Source: Ensifer sp. LC163 (lineage in GTDB: Bacteria; Pseudomonadota; Alphaproteobacteria; Rhizobiales; Rhizobiaceae). From it: 64,000 nucleotides of DNA. Below the pieces are notes generated by a model. It was not told the DNA's origin, made no database searches, and saw only the letters and a list, made by a program, of their open reading frames with translations. Shown here in pieces: positions 7,744 through 15,596 of this stretch (its first letter is position 1; each line of letters begins with the position of its first letter). The stretch is taken from contig NZ_MBSS01000001.1 in assembly GCF_001695855.1 (NCBI RefSeq), positions 661,644 to 725,643 of the forward strand, read 5' to 3'. Made by a program: the position numbers and the translations under genes.

Positions 7744-8487
7744 ATGAGCGACAAACCGAATGTGTTGCGCGAAACCGATGACGAGGCCCGCACGCTGGCG
7801 CATACGCTGTTGCGTGGCGCGCGCAGCGGCTCGCTTGCGGCAATCGAACCGGAGAGCGGCGGTTTCCCCTTCGTCAGTCGTGTGCTCGTCGGCATGGACG
7901 TCGACGGCGTACCGGTGATCCTGATCTCCAAGTTGTCGACCCATACCAAGGCGCTGCTTGCCGACGCGCGCGCCTCGCTGCTGACCGGAGAGCCCGGCAA
8001 GGGCGACCCCCTCGCCCATCCCAGGCTCACTGTGCAGTGCGAGGCCGAAGCGGTCTCGCACGATTCGGAAGCCCATGCGCGCATCCGCGAGCGATTCGTT
8101 CGTCGTCATCCGAAATCGAAGCTCTATGTCGACTTTCCCGATTTCGGCTTCTTCCGCCTGAACCCGTTACGCGCCAGCCTTAACGGTGGCTTCGGCCGCG
8201 CCTATGTCCTGACGGCGCAGGACCTGGTGATCGAATCACCGGCGACGGCATCGCTCGCCGCCATGGAAGCCGGGGCTATCGAACATATGAATGCCGATCA
8301 TGCCGACGCGGTCAGATTTTACGCTGAGAAACTCTGCGGTGCTCCTGCGGGCGACTGGAAAGTCGTCGGAATCGACGCTGCCGGGCTCGATCTCGCCCTT
8401 GGCGACCAATTGAAGCGGCTTGAGTTCCCTGCGCCAATGCGGGACAGTTCGGAGTTACGGCCACTTTTGCGCGAACTTTACGGTTAA
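7744..8487 (+). CDS. HugZ-like heme/pyridoxamine-phosphate-oxidase-fold protein
   Basis: This 247-residue protein has a split-barrel flavin-binding-like domain in the first ~165 residues (TLLRGARSGSLAAI, PFVSRVLVGMDVDGVPVILISKLSTHTKALLADARASLL) and a C-terminal DUF2470-type domain (IEHMNADHADAVRFYAEKL). The order is that of the HugZ/HutZ family, some members of which bind and degrade heme. The conserved histidine-rich EHMNADHAD segment is present. It stands alone after the choline operon terminator, so its genomic context does not show whether it takes part in heme use here. Confidence 0.85.
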   Translation: MSDKPNVLRETDDEARTLAHTLLRGARSGSLAAIEPESGGFPFVSRVLVGMDVDGVPVILISKLSTHTKALLADARASLLTGEPGKGDPLAHPRLTVQCEAEAVSHDSEAHARIRERFVRRHPKSKLYVDFPDFGFFRLNPLRASLNGGFGRAYVLTAQDLVIESPATASLAAMEAGAIEHMNADHADAVRFYAEKLCGAPAGDWKVVGIDAAGLDLALGDQLKRLEFPAPMRDSSELRPLLRELYG

Positions 8488-8534
8488 TCGCTCGCCAGCT
8501 ACCCCCATTTCTTGCAGTAGGTAGTTGCCCTTTT

Positions 8535-8550
8535 ATGCATCACGACTAAT
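8535..8550 (-). promoter_or_regulatory. Putative NolR-binding box
   Basis: On the minus strand the bases read ATTAG, nine bases, then AT. This is an exact match to the NolR consensus (A/T)TTAG-N9-A(T/A) reported for S. meliloti. It lies 45 bp upstream of the nolR start, where it would allow autorepression, as described for that species. Confidence 0.6.
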
Positions 8551-8594
8551 TATCGTCCTTCGTCAACCATAACTACGTGTGATGTAATTTTCGC

Positions 8595-8951
8595 ATGGAG
8601 CACGCAATGCAGCCACTTTCGCCTGAAAAACACGATGAAGCCGAGATAGCAGCCGGCTTCCTCTCGGCCATGGCAAACCCTAAGCGCCTTCTCATCCTCG
8701 ATTCCCTTGTCAAGGAAGAGATGGCGGTCGGCGCATTGGCCAATAAGGTGGGGCTGAGCCAGTCCGCTCTGTCCCAGCACCTGTCCAAGCTGCGAGCCCA
8801 GAATCTGGTCAGCACTCGGCGCGACGCTCAGACGATCTACTATTCCAGCTCGTCCGACGCCGTCATGAGAATTTTGGGTACGCTCTCCGATATCTACGGC
8901 GTTGCAGCAAATGCCGTGGAAGAAAAGACATTGGTCCGCCGCTCGGCCTGA
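8595..8951 (+). CDS. nolR: NolR, ArsR-type regulator of nodulation genes
   Basis: The 118-residue protein is a winged-helix ArsR/SmtB-family repressor and is nearly collinear with S. meliloti NolR as I remember it (EIAAGFLSAMANPKRLLILDSLVKEEMAVGAL, SQSALSQHLSKLRAQNLVSTRRDAQTIYYSSSSDAV). The recognition helix is in LSQSALSQHLSKLRAQ, about residues 53-68. It represses nod genes and influences many others as a dimer. ATG 8595 was chosen; ATG 8607 is preceded by GGAG at a good distance and may be the true start. The S. meliloti upstream start (MNFR...) is not possible, because its ATG reads TGT here. A NolR box upstream and a terminator downstream make it a single-gene unit. Confidence 0.95.
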   Translation: MEHAMQPLSPEKHDEAEIAAGFLSAMANPKRLLILDSLVKEEMAVGALANKVGLSQSALSQHLSKLRAQNLVSTRRDAQTIYYSSSSDAVMRILGTLSDIYGVAANAVEEKTLVRRSA

Positions 8952-8988
8952 CCTTCTCAGTCCGCAACAGGGATCATGCCCTGAAGTA

Positions 8989-9025
8989 GCCCCACACGAG
9001 AAATCGCGCGGGGCTTATTCTTTTC
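8989..9025 (+). terminator. Putative terminator of nolR
   Basis: AGCCCC (8989-8994) pairs with GGGGCT (9011-9016), with an inner CGA-GAAA-TCG hairpin, and is followed by TTATTCTTTT. It lies 38 bp after the nolR stop. Confidence 0.65.
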
Positions 9026-9166
9026 TGGAAGATCGGCAGACGGGGCAAGCCATTGCCCGGCCGAAGCGCCCGTTGCCCTGATAACATCGGCAGCCAATGT
9101 TGCCCGGAGCTTGCCGCCGATGTTTACGCGGCCTTGAGGTTTCCGGGTCAGGATGCGCCCGGACAT

Positions 9167-9270
9167 TACAGCGCCGCGCGTCAAATATGACGCGCAAAGG
9201 ACGCTATACGCTTTAAACCTGCTGCAGGATTTTATCCCTAAATCGGATCGATTTAAGGAATTATGCAGTA
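9167..9270. repeat. RIME-like mosaic repeat
   Basis: This element of about 104 bp has a first palindrome (tacagcgccgcgcgtca / tgacgcgcaaaggacgct), the linker GCTTTAAAC-CTGCTGCA, and a second palindrome (ccctaaatcg / cgatttaagg) ending ATTATGCAGTA. It is in the same orientation as the copies at 15481 and 55145. It lies directly before the Gfo/Idh/MocA gene. The 140 bp between the nolR terminator and this repeat hold no gene I can support. Confidence 0.8.
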
Positions 9271-9296
9271 GCAGCCGGGACATCGGGTTTCACGCA

Positions 9297-10343
9297 ATGC
9301 AAGACAAGGTCCGTTGGGGCATCGCTGGTACTGGCGCCATCGCGAACAGCTTCGCGTCCGACATCCGGTTTACCGGCAATGCCGTGCTGGCCGCCGCCTA
9401 TTCCCGCAGTCAGGAAAAGGCTGATGCCTTCGCCGCCCGTTTCGGCGGCATCGCCAGCCATTCCAGCATCGAGGCCTTCGCCGCCGATCCGGGTATCGAC
9501 GCGGTCTACGTCGCCTCGCCGAACGCCGTCCACCTGGAGCACGCCATCGTCTTCCTGTCGGCGAACAAGGCCGTGCTGGTCGAAAAGCCGCTGGCGACTT
9601 CGTTCGACGACGCGCGTTCGCTCGCCGCCTTGGCCGCAGCCAAAAGCCTGTTCGCCATGGAGGGCATGTGGTCCTGTTTCCTGCCGGCGATCACAAAGGC
9701 GCGCGCCCTGCTCGATGGAGAAGCGCTGGGTCGCATCCGGCATGTCAAAGCCGAGCTTGCCTATGAGAAGCCGTTCGATCCCACGAGCCGCTTCTTCGAC
9801 GCCAGGCTCGGTGGTGGATCGCTGCTCGACCTAGGCATCTACCCGCTGTCCGTGTGCCTTAACCTGTTCGGGCACCCGCAAGCCGTCGACGGCCACTGGC
9901 AAAGCGCACCCACGGGCGTCGACCTCTCGGCGGGCATACGCCTTGCCTATACCGGCTTCGAGGCTCATCTTTCCTGCGGTTTCGACCGTGACGGCGACAA
10001 TCGCTTCATTATCGACGGAGACCGCGGTACGCTCGTCATCGACGCGCCGTTTCTGAAGGCGAACCGGCTGTTCCTCGGCAGCAACGGCCTGGTGCGCAAG
10101 GTTATCGCACCAAAGGGCCAGGGCCTGTGGGCAAAGGCACTGACGCGAATTGCCAGGCGTACCTCGCTGCCCGGCCTTCAGCGCTTCGATCTGCCCTTCC
10201 CCGGCAACGGATTGCAATTCGAGATCGAAGCGGCAAGTGCGGCGATCCTGGAGGGCTGGCACGAGCATATCCTGATGCCGATGTCGCGCAGCACCCAGGC
10301 GGTCGAAATCATCGAGAAGATCCGCGCCCTGCCGCCGTCATAG
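9297..10343 (+). CDS. Gfo/Idh/MocA family oxidoreductase
   Basis: This 348-residue NAD(P)-dependent sugar dehydrogenase-like protein has an N-terminal Rossmann fold (VRWGIAGTGAIANSFASDI, residues 4-22, with GxGxxA), the family motif VEKPLATSFDDA with the catalytic-region lysine, and a C-terminal alpha/beta domain beginning near GGGSLLDLGIYPLS. The frame stays open further upstream into the repeat, but ATG 9297 gives the normal family start. It converges with a second member of the same family, overlapping it by six bases. The substrate is unknown; members act on sugars, inositols or sugar-derived alcohols. Confidence 0.88.
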   Translation: MQDKVRWGIAGTGAIANSFASDIRFTGNAVLAAAYSRSQEKADAFAARFGGIASHSSIEAFAADPGIDAVYVASPNAVHLEHAIVFLSANKAVLVEKPLATSFDDARSLAALAAAKSLFAMEGMWSCFLPAITKARALLDGEALGRIRHVKAELAYEKPFDPTSRFFDARLGGGSLLDLGIYPLSVCLNLFGHPQAVDGHWQSAPTGVDLSAGIRLAYTGFEAHLSCGFDRDGDNRFIIDGDRGTLVIDAPFLKANRLFLGSNGLVRKVIAPKGQGLWAKALTRIARRTSLPGLQRFDLPFPGNGLQFEIEAASAAILEGWHEHILMPMSRSTQAVEIIEKIRALPPS

Positions 10344-11474
10344 ATCGAGCGGGCGATAGCCCTGGCGGCCGTTGTTGAGGGCAAGCACGATCTCGGTGAG
10401 GTGGCGCGCCGTCGTTCCGGAAAAGAACGGCGCCTCCCCACGCGCGATCGCATCGGCCTGAGCAGCAATGCCACTGACAAAATCGATCTTTGAGGGATAG
10501 GCGGGCAAGACCGACGCCTTGGCCCTGGTCGGATAGCGCACCTTGTTGCCGGCGTAGAGCCGGACAGGCAGCTTGCGACCGGTCTTCCACTCGACCCAGT
10601 CGAGGATGCGGTGCTGCAGCGAACGCTTGGCACCGAAAGCTTCGACATGAATGGGAGAGCGGTTGTCCCAGAGATCACGTACGACGATGGTGCCCTTGTC
10701 GCCGATAACTGTCAGCGAACGGTCGCGCGGGGCCGCAAGCCCGCAGGTTACGCGCGCCGTCACGCCTGAACGGAAGGAAAGGCAACCGACGGAAAAATCC
10801 GGGCCGAGGTGCAGCCGTTCCGTGCCCGGTCCCTTGTCCGGGAAGGTCAAGGCAGAAACGGCGCTGACCTCGGCAACCGGTCCGAAAAGCGAAACAAGCC
10901 AGCTTGCCGCATAGCCCGCATGCTCCAGCGTGCAGCCGACTTCGAACTCATGCACGCCGGGCCAGCGGGCGCCGGAACGGCTGCGCCATTCGCGCCAGTT
11001 CGCTCTAAACACCGGGCCGTCTTCCATTTCCGCATAGACGAGGCGCGGCTTGCCTATGGCGCCGGCCGCAAGCAGCGAGGCACAGAGCGCCTGCGCTTCG
11101 CTGAGTGCATTGGCCGGGGCGCCACCAAGCACCAGCGCCCGCTCTCGCGCCAGCTCTACGAGTTCACTCGCCTCCTCGACGCCCATTGCCAGCGGCTTTT
11201 CACAATAGACGTGCTTGCCGGCGAGAAGCGCTGCGCGGTTTACCGTATAGTGGCTCTCCGGCGTCGTCAGGTTGACGACGATCGCCACCGCCGGATCCGC
11301 TAGCACCTCGTCCAGCGTCGCGTAACGGTTGACCTTCCAGTAGGCGGCAAACTCCGTCAGGCGTGTTTCGTCTCGATCCCAGACGCCGGTGAGCCGCAGC
11401 TGCGGATGGTTGGCAAGCGTCGTCATGTAATAGTCGGCAACGAAACCCGTTCCGACAAAGGCTATCCCGGTCAT
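10338..11474 (-). CDS. Gfo/Idh/MocA family oxidoreductase
   Basis: This 378-residue protein has a Rossmann motif ITGIAFVGTGFVADYYM-like start (GTGFVA, residues 8-13) and the VYCEKPLAMGVEEASELVELA segment holding the conserved EKP. ATG 11474 is preferred over the GTG one codon earlier. The gene begins 12 bp after the stop of the GH9 endoglucanase gene on the same strand, so the two are probably co-transcribed. That suggests oxidation or epimerisation of a sugar released or processed with the glucanase, which is inference only. It is clearly distinct in sequence from the neighbouring plus-strand paralogue. Confidence 0.88.
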   Translation of the reverse strand: MTGIAFVGTGFVADYYMTTLANHPQLRLTGVWDRDETRLTEFAAYWKVNRYATLDEVLADPAVAIVVNLTTPESHYTVNRAALLAGKHVYCEKPLAMGVEEASELVELARERALVLGGAPANALSEAQALCASLLAAGAIGKPRLVYAEMEDGPVFRANWREWRSRSGARWPGVHEFEVGCTLEHAGYAASWLVSLFGPVAEVSAVSALTFPDKGPGTERLHLGPDFSVGCLSFRSGVTARVTCGLAAPRDRSLTVIGDKGTIVVRDLWDNRSPIHVEAFGAKRSLQHRILDWVEWKTGRKLPVRLYAGNKVRYPTRAKASVLPAYPSKIDFVSGIAAQADAIARGEAPFFSGTTARHLTEIVLALNNGRQGYRPLDL

Positions 11475-11486
11475 CACTGCAGCCCC

Positions 11487-13772
11487 CTAGCGTGCGTCGG
11501 CAAGGAACGACGCGACATAGACCAGCGGCGCATTCCAGTTGATGGTGATTTCATTGGAGCCATAGGCTTCGATATCGTCGACATAACAGGTCTGGGGCGC
11601 GCAGCCCTGCAGCCGCTGTTTTGCGATGGCATCCACCGGCGTCGAATTCGGCCCGCCGGCAAGCGAGCCGACCGGCGGATTGGGCAGCGTCGGGTCGACC
11701 TGATGCGCGTACCAGCGGCTGTGCTGGTTCTCGGGCGAGCGCGCGCCGTAACCGCTGATGTAGGCGAGCGCCATGGCGTTGCGGCCAAGGATATAGTCCA
11801 TGCTTTCGCGCGCCGCATTGAGGAAGACCTTGTCGCCCGAAAGGTCAAAGGCCGCCGACAGGACGATGATGTTTTGCAGGATCAGCTGGTTCGACCCCCA
11901 GTCAAATTGGTGGTTTTTCGGGCGATAGATCTGCCCGAACGGCTCGGCCGCCTGCAGCGACAGGAATGCCCGCGCCGCCGTCAGAACCGAGCGTCGCACC
12001 ATGTCGAGATCGGCTTTGGGCAAGGCTTCACCGTAAAGCGCCAGCTGCAGCCGGGCAAAGCCGGCAACATTGCGCCAGTGGAAAGCGCCGGTCGGCGGCA
12101 GCACCTCGCCTGACCAATGCGGAGAAGCGCGCAAGGCATCGATATACTTCGCCTCTCCGGTGGTCAAAAACAGTTCGGCCGCGGCCCAATAGAACTCGTC
12201 GGAAACATCGTCGTCGTCATAGTCGCCACCGCCTGAGAGGCCGTCCGATTTCGCGGCGAACAGGGCCGGATTGGCATTGGCCGCCACCCACGCCTTGCGC
12301 GCGGCCGCAAGCAGCCTTGCGGCGAAGGTCGGATTGTCCTTGGCAAAGAGCCGCGAGGCCTGCGCGGCAACCGCCGCCACGTCGAAGGTCGCGGCCGTCG
12401 AAGGCCGGTGAAGCGCCCGCGGCTTCGGGTCCTCGCTCGGTAGCATCGGTGGCGACGTCCAGGCCGTGTCGTGGATCTTGTGGTGCACCATCCCGGCAAG
12501 CGGCTCGCCGTCCGGCACCATCATCGAAAGCAGAAATTGCAGCTCCCACCGCGCCTCGTCGAGCAGATCGGGGATGCCGTTGCCGCTCTCGGGAATGCGC
12601 GAAAGCCGATCGCTAAGGACAGGCGAAGCGGCATCGCCGAAAACACGGCCACGCTCGAACGTGGCCAGCAACTGCGCGACCGAGATCGCACCATTGACGG
12701 CGTACTTGCCGTGATCGCCGGCATCGTACCAGCCGCCGGAAACGTCGAGACGATAGGAGCAGGACCAGTCGCCGTAGAGCGCGGCGGCCCCAGCGCCAGT
12801 GAAGCAGCCGACGGATTTGTCGCCCTCGTTCGGTGCGACACCGACATGGCCGGCCGGCCGCGCATAGGCCTTTCCGGCGATATCGCCCCGGATTTTGATA
12901 CCGCTGCGCTGCGGGTAGAACCAGGAGAGCGCATCGACGGTGAGGCGGCCATAGAGATCGTCGGAGATCGAGAAGCGATCGCTGGTCCAGTCGCCGGAGA
13001 CCAGCCGGTAACCGTCGCCGGGAGCGGCATAGGCGGAAAAGTCCGCCACATGCGTCCTGACCCCGGCGGACGGATCGAAGCCGCTCGGCCGTGTTGTCCC
13101 CTCGCCGACGACGACATCGCCTGCATCGACCAGCTGGAAGGAAATGGGGCGGCGCGCCTCCGAGATCACCGTCGCCCGCTTCGGACCATCGGTGAAATAG
13201 CCGAGCTGGTTAACGCGGATGACCGGCCCCTGGTCCGCGCGGTTGGCCGCAGCAGGCGGTGCGGCAATCTCGACCAGCGACAGGTTGTCGATACAGAAGC
13301 GCCAGGCGTTCTCGGCACCACCGAGCGGGAAAACCAGCTGGGCCTCTTCCTCTTCCGACGCCATGAAATCGGCTGAAAACAGCACGCGCTCGGCCGAGCC
13401 GCCGACGCTGAACTCGCCCTGCACCGTCCAGGGCTCGGCACCGCGCTGGATGCGGGCCGATACCGCACGGGCGGGATCGGCCATGGCCGACAACGAAAGC
13501 CTGTAATGAAGTCCCGGCTCGAGTTTCAACCCGTTGACGCCGATGAGCCTGTCCCAGGTGTCGCCGCCTGCCGAAACCCCGGCGCACAGCTGCCCGCCAT
13601 CCCGCGTCAGCACCACGCCTTTTCCGGCCCAGAACGTATCTTGCCCGTGTTCGAAGCGGCCGTCGACGATGAGGTCGGCGCCCGCTGCCATGCCGGGCAG
13701 AATGAGGACGGCAATGGCCGCCTGCGCGATCCCCAACCTCGACACCGTCTCGCCACTCCGCTTCTTTGCCAC
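11487..13772 (-). CDS. Secreted glycoside hydrolase family 9 endoglucanase
   Basis: This 761-residue protein starts at GTG 13772 with a signal peptide (residues ~1-32, RLGIAQAAIAVLILPGMAAGA). Residues ~33-170 resemble a CBM4/9-type carbohydrate-binding module (DLIVDGRFEHGQDTFWAGKG ... WRFCIDNLSLVEI). Residues ~185-270 are the Ig-like domain usual before GH9 domains (IRVNQLGYFTDGPKRATV). The remainder is the (alpha/alpha)6 catalytic barrel. GGWYDAGDHGKY at 346-357 carries the catalytic-base aspartates. HSRWYAHQ begins at 684. YVDDIEAYGSNEITINWNA fits GH9 signature 2, with Asp732 and proton-donor Glu741. It should cut beta-1,4-glucans outside the cytoplasm. It is an accessory enzyme for a rhizobium and forms an operon with the downstream Gfo/Idh/MocA gene. 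Confidence 0.93.
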   Translation of the reverse strand: MAKKRSGETVSRLGIAQAAIAVLILPGMAAGADLIVDGRFEHGQDTFWAGKGVVLTRDGGQLCAGVSAGGDTWDRLIGVNGLKLEPGLHYRLSLSAMADPARAVSARIQRGAEPWTVQGEFSVGGSAERVLFSADFMASEEEEAQLVFPLGGAENAWRFCIDNLSLVEIAAPPAAANRADQGPVIRVNQLGYFTDGPKRATVISEARRPISFQLVDAGDVVVGEGTTRPSGFDPSAGVRTHVADFSAYAAPGDGYRLVSGDWTSDRFSISDDLYGRLTVDALSWFYPQRSGIKIRGDIAGKAYARPAGHVGVAPNEGDKSVGCFTGAGAAALYGDWSCSYRLDVSGGWYDAGDHGKYAVNGAISVAQLLATFERGRVFGDAASPVLSDRLSRIPESGNGIPDLLDEARWELQFLLSMMVPDGEPLAGMVHHKIHDTAWTSPPMLPSEDPKPRALHRPSTAATFDVAAVAAQASRLFAKDNPTFAARLLAAARKAWVAANANPALFAAKSDGLSGGGDYDDDDVSDEFYWAAAELFLTTGEAKYIDALRASPHWSGEVLPPTGAFHWRNVAGFARLQLALYGEALPKADLDMVRRSVLTAARAFLSLQAAEPFGQIYRPKNHQFDWGSNQLILQNIIVLSAAFDLSGDKVFLNAARESMDYILGRNAMALAYISGYGARSPENQHSRWYAHQVDPTLPNPPVGSLAGGPNSTPVDAIAKQRLQGCAPQTCYVDDIEAYGSNEITINWNAPLVYVASFLADAR

Positions 13773-14089
13773 CGGATCGCGCCGTCAGACGACGGCGAGA
13801 AACACGGCCATGGATCCGGCGATACACGGCGCGGCAGCGTTGACGCAAACAGGTTAAACTTGAGAAAACGTCCGGGCCCACGACGAAAATTCCCCGGTAC
13901 AGCCTCGACCCGACCACATGATTTTCGCCACGGATCATGCTCCTCCGCGAAATCGGACGCGAGCCTTGAACCATCGCACGCGGCGCGCGAGGCTTGACCC
14001 GAACCGGCGCCCTGATAGTTTGACCAAAGGGTAAAAGAATCCAAGCGGGCACCGCGACCCGACACAGGACCATGCCGAGGAGAACTGGA
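13773..14089. other. Divergent intergenic region between the GH9 gene and the transaminase
   Basis: No open reading frame or repeat that I can support lies in these 317 bp. They hold the upstream signals of both genes, including a plausible plus-strand promoter at 13993-14021. Confidence 0.6.
13993..14021 (+). promoter_or_regulatory. Putative promoter of the transaminase gene
   Basis: A perfect rhizobial -35 CTTGAC (13993-13998) is followed after 17 bases by TAGTTT (14016-14021), a partial -10 match. The transaminase ATG lies 69 bp downstream of the -10. Confidence 0.4.
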
Positions 14090-15418
14090 ATGTCGAACCG
14101 TCTGAATACCACGCCGAACGACCTGCGCGCCTTCTGGATGCCGTTCACCGCCAACCGGCAGTTCAAGAAGGAGCCGCGCCTCTTCGTCGGCGCCAAGGAC
14201 ATGTACTACACGACCCATGACGGTCGCACGGTCCTCGACGGCACGGCAGGTCTCTGGTGCGTCAATGCCGGCCATTGTCGCCCGAAGATCACTGAGGCGA
14301 TCCGCGAACAGGCGGGCGAACTCGATTATGCGCCGGCCTTCCAGCTCGGCCATCCCAAGGCCTTCGAACTGGCGAACCGCCTGGTCGATATCGCGCCAGA
14401 GGGCATGAACCACGTTCTCTACACCAATTCCGGTTCGGAATCGGTCGACACTGCGCTGAAGGTGGCGCTGGCCTATCACCGCGCCAAGGGCGACGGCTCG
14501 CGCTTCCGCCTGATCGGTCGCGAGCGCGGCTATCATGGCGTCAATTTTGGCGGCATCTCCGTCGGCGGCATCGTCTCCAACCGCAAGATGTTCGGCACGC
14601 TCCTGACCGGCGTCGACCACATGCCGCACACCCACCTGCCGGCCCAGAACGCCTTTACCCGCGGCGAGCCCGAGCATGGCGGCGACCTGGCGACCGAGCT
14701 TGAGCGCATCGTCACCCTGCACGACGCCTCGACGATCGCCGCCGTCATCGTCGAGCCGGTTGCGGGTTCGACCGGGGTGCTGATCCCGCCGAAGGGCTAT
14801 CTCAAGAAGCTCCGCGATATCTGCACCAAGCACGGCATCCTGTTGATCTTCGATGAGGTCATCACCGGTTTCGGTCGCCTCGGCACGCCGTTCGCCGCGC
14901 AATATTTCGACGTGACGCCGGATATCATCACCACGGCGAAGGGGCTGACCAACGGCGTGATCCCGATGGGCGCCGTGTTCGTGACCTCGGAAATCCACGA
15001 TGCCTTCATGAACGGTCCGGAACACCTGATCGAGTTCTTCCACGGCTACACCTATTCCGGCAATCCGATCGCCTCGGCCGCAGCGCTTGGCACCCTCGAC
15101 ACCTACAAGGAGGAGGGCCTTTTGACACGCGCTGCCGAGCTTGCCTCCTATTGGGAGGACGGGCTGCATTCGCTGAAGGATTGCCCGAATGTCATCGACA
15201 TCCGCAATGTCGGCCTGATCGGCGCGATCGAGTTGCAGCCGATCGCCGGCGAGCCGACCAAGCGTGCCTTCTCCGCGTTCCTGAAGGCCTATGAGAAGGG
15301 CCTTCTGATCCGCACCACCGGCGACATCATCGCGCTCTCGCCGCCGCTGATCATCTCCAAGGCGGAGATCGACGAGCTGTTCGGCAAGCTTCGCGACGTG
15401 CTCGTCAACAATATCTGA
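14090..15418 (+). CDS. Omega-amino acid:pyruvate transaminase (class III aminotransferase)
   Basis: This 442-residue PLP enzyme is of the beta-alanine/omega-amino acid:pyruvate aminotransferase group. ATG 14090 has AGGAG at 14078-14082; ATG 14072 lies upstream of that site and is not used. Motifs are the N-terminal MPFTANRQFKKEPRLF, the substrate/PLP phosphate region TNSGSESVDTALKVA, the cofactor aspartate segment LLIFDEVITGFGR, and the Schiff-base lysine in TTAKGLTNG (about Lys288). It moves the terminal amino group of compounds such as beta-alanine to pyruvate, giving alanine. It stands alone, so the physiological substrate is unsettled. Confidence 0.9.
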   Translation: MSNRLNTTPNDLRAFWMPFTANRQFKKEPRLFVGAKDMYYTTHDGRTVLDGTAGLWCVNAGHCRPKITEAIREQAGELDYAPAFQLGHPKAFELANRLVDIAPEGMNHVLYTNSGSESVDTALKVALAYHRAKGDGSRFRLIGRERGYHGVNFGGISVGGIVSNRKMFGTLLTGVDHMPHTHLPAQNAFTRGEPEHGGDLATELERIVTLHDASTIAAVIVEPVAGSTGVLIPPKGYLKKLRDICTKHGILLIFDEVITGFGRLGTPFAAQYFDVTPDIITTAKGLTNGVIPMGAVFVTSEIHDAFMNGPEHLIEFFHGYTYSGNPIASAAALGTLDTYKEEGLLTRAAELASYWEDGLHSLKDCPNVIDIRNVGLIGAIELQPIAGEPTKRAFSAFLKAYEKGLLIRTTGDIIALSPPLIISKAEIDELFGKLRDVLVNNI

Positions 15419-15480
15419 TTGCGTCGTCCATCGACGAATACGACCCTTTCCTCGGCAACGGGGAGAGGGTTAATCTTATT

Positions 15481-15586
15481 TACAGCGCCGCGCGTCAAAT
15501 ATGACGCGCTAAGGACGCTGTAGCACTTTAAACTTGCTGCATAATTTTATCCTTAAATCGGATCCGATTTAAGGAATTATGCAGTA
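15481..15586. repeat. RIME-like mosaic repeat
   Basis: This is the best-preserved copy in the plus orientation. TACAGCGCCGCGCGTCA pairs imperfectly with TGACGCGCTAAGGACGCTGTA. The linker GCACTTTAAACTTGCTGCATAATTTTA follows, then CCTTAAATCGGAT / ATCCGATTTAAGG, ending ATTATGCAGTA. It fills most of the space between the transaminase and adenine deaminase, ending ten bases before the latter's first ATG. Confidence 0.85.
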
Positions 15587-15596
15587 GAGGCCGAAA

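Noticed and set aside
9015..9197. Short minus-strand frame with CRCYQGNGRF and CPVCR, recalling a DnaJ-type zinc finger
   Set aside because: The second cysteine pair lacks the normal glycine pattern, there is no convincing ribosome site, and the frame overlaps the nolR terminator and the RIME-like repeat. It may be a decayed remnant but cannot be supported.
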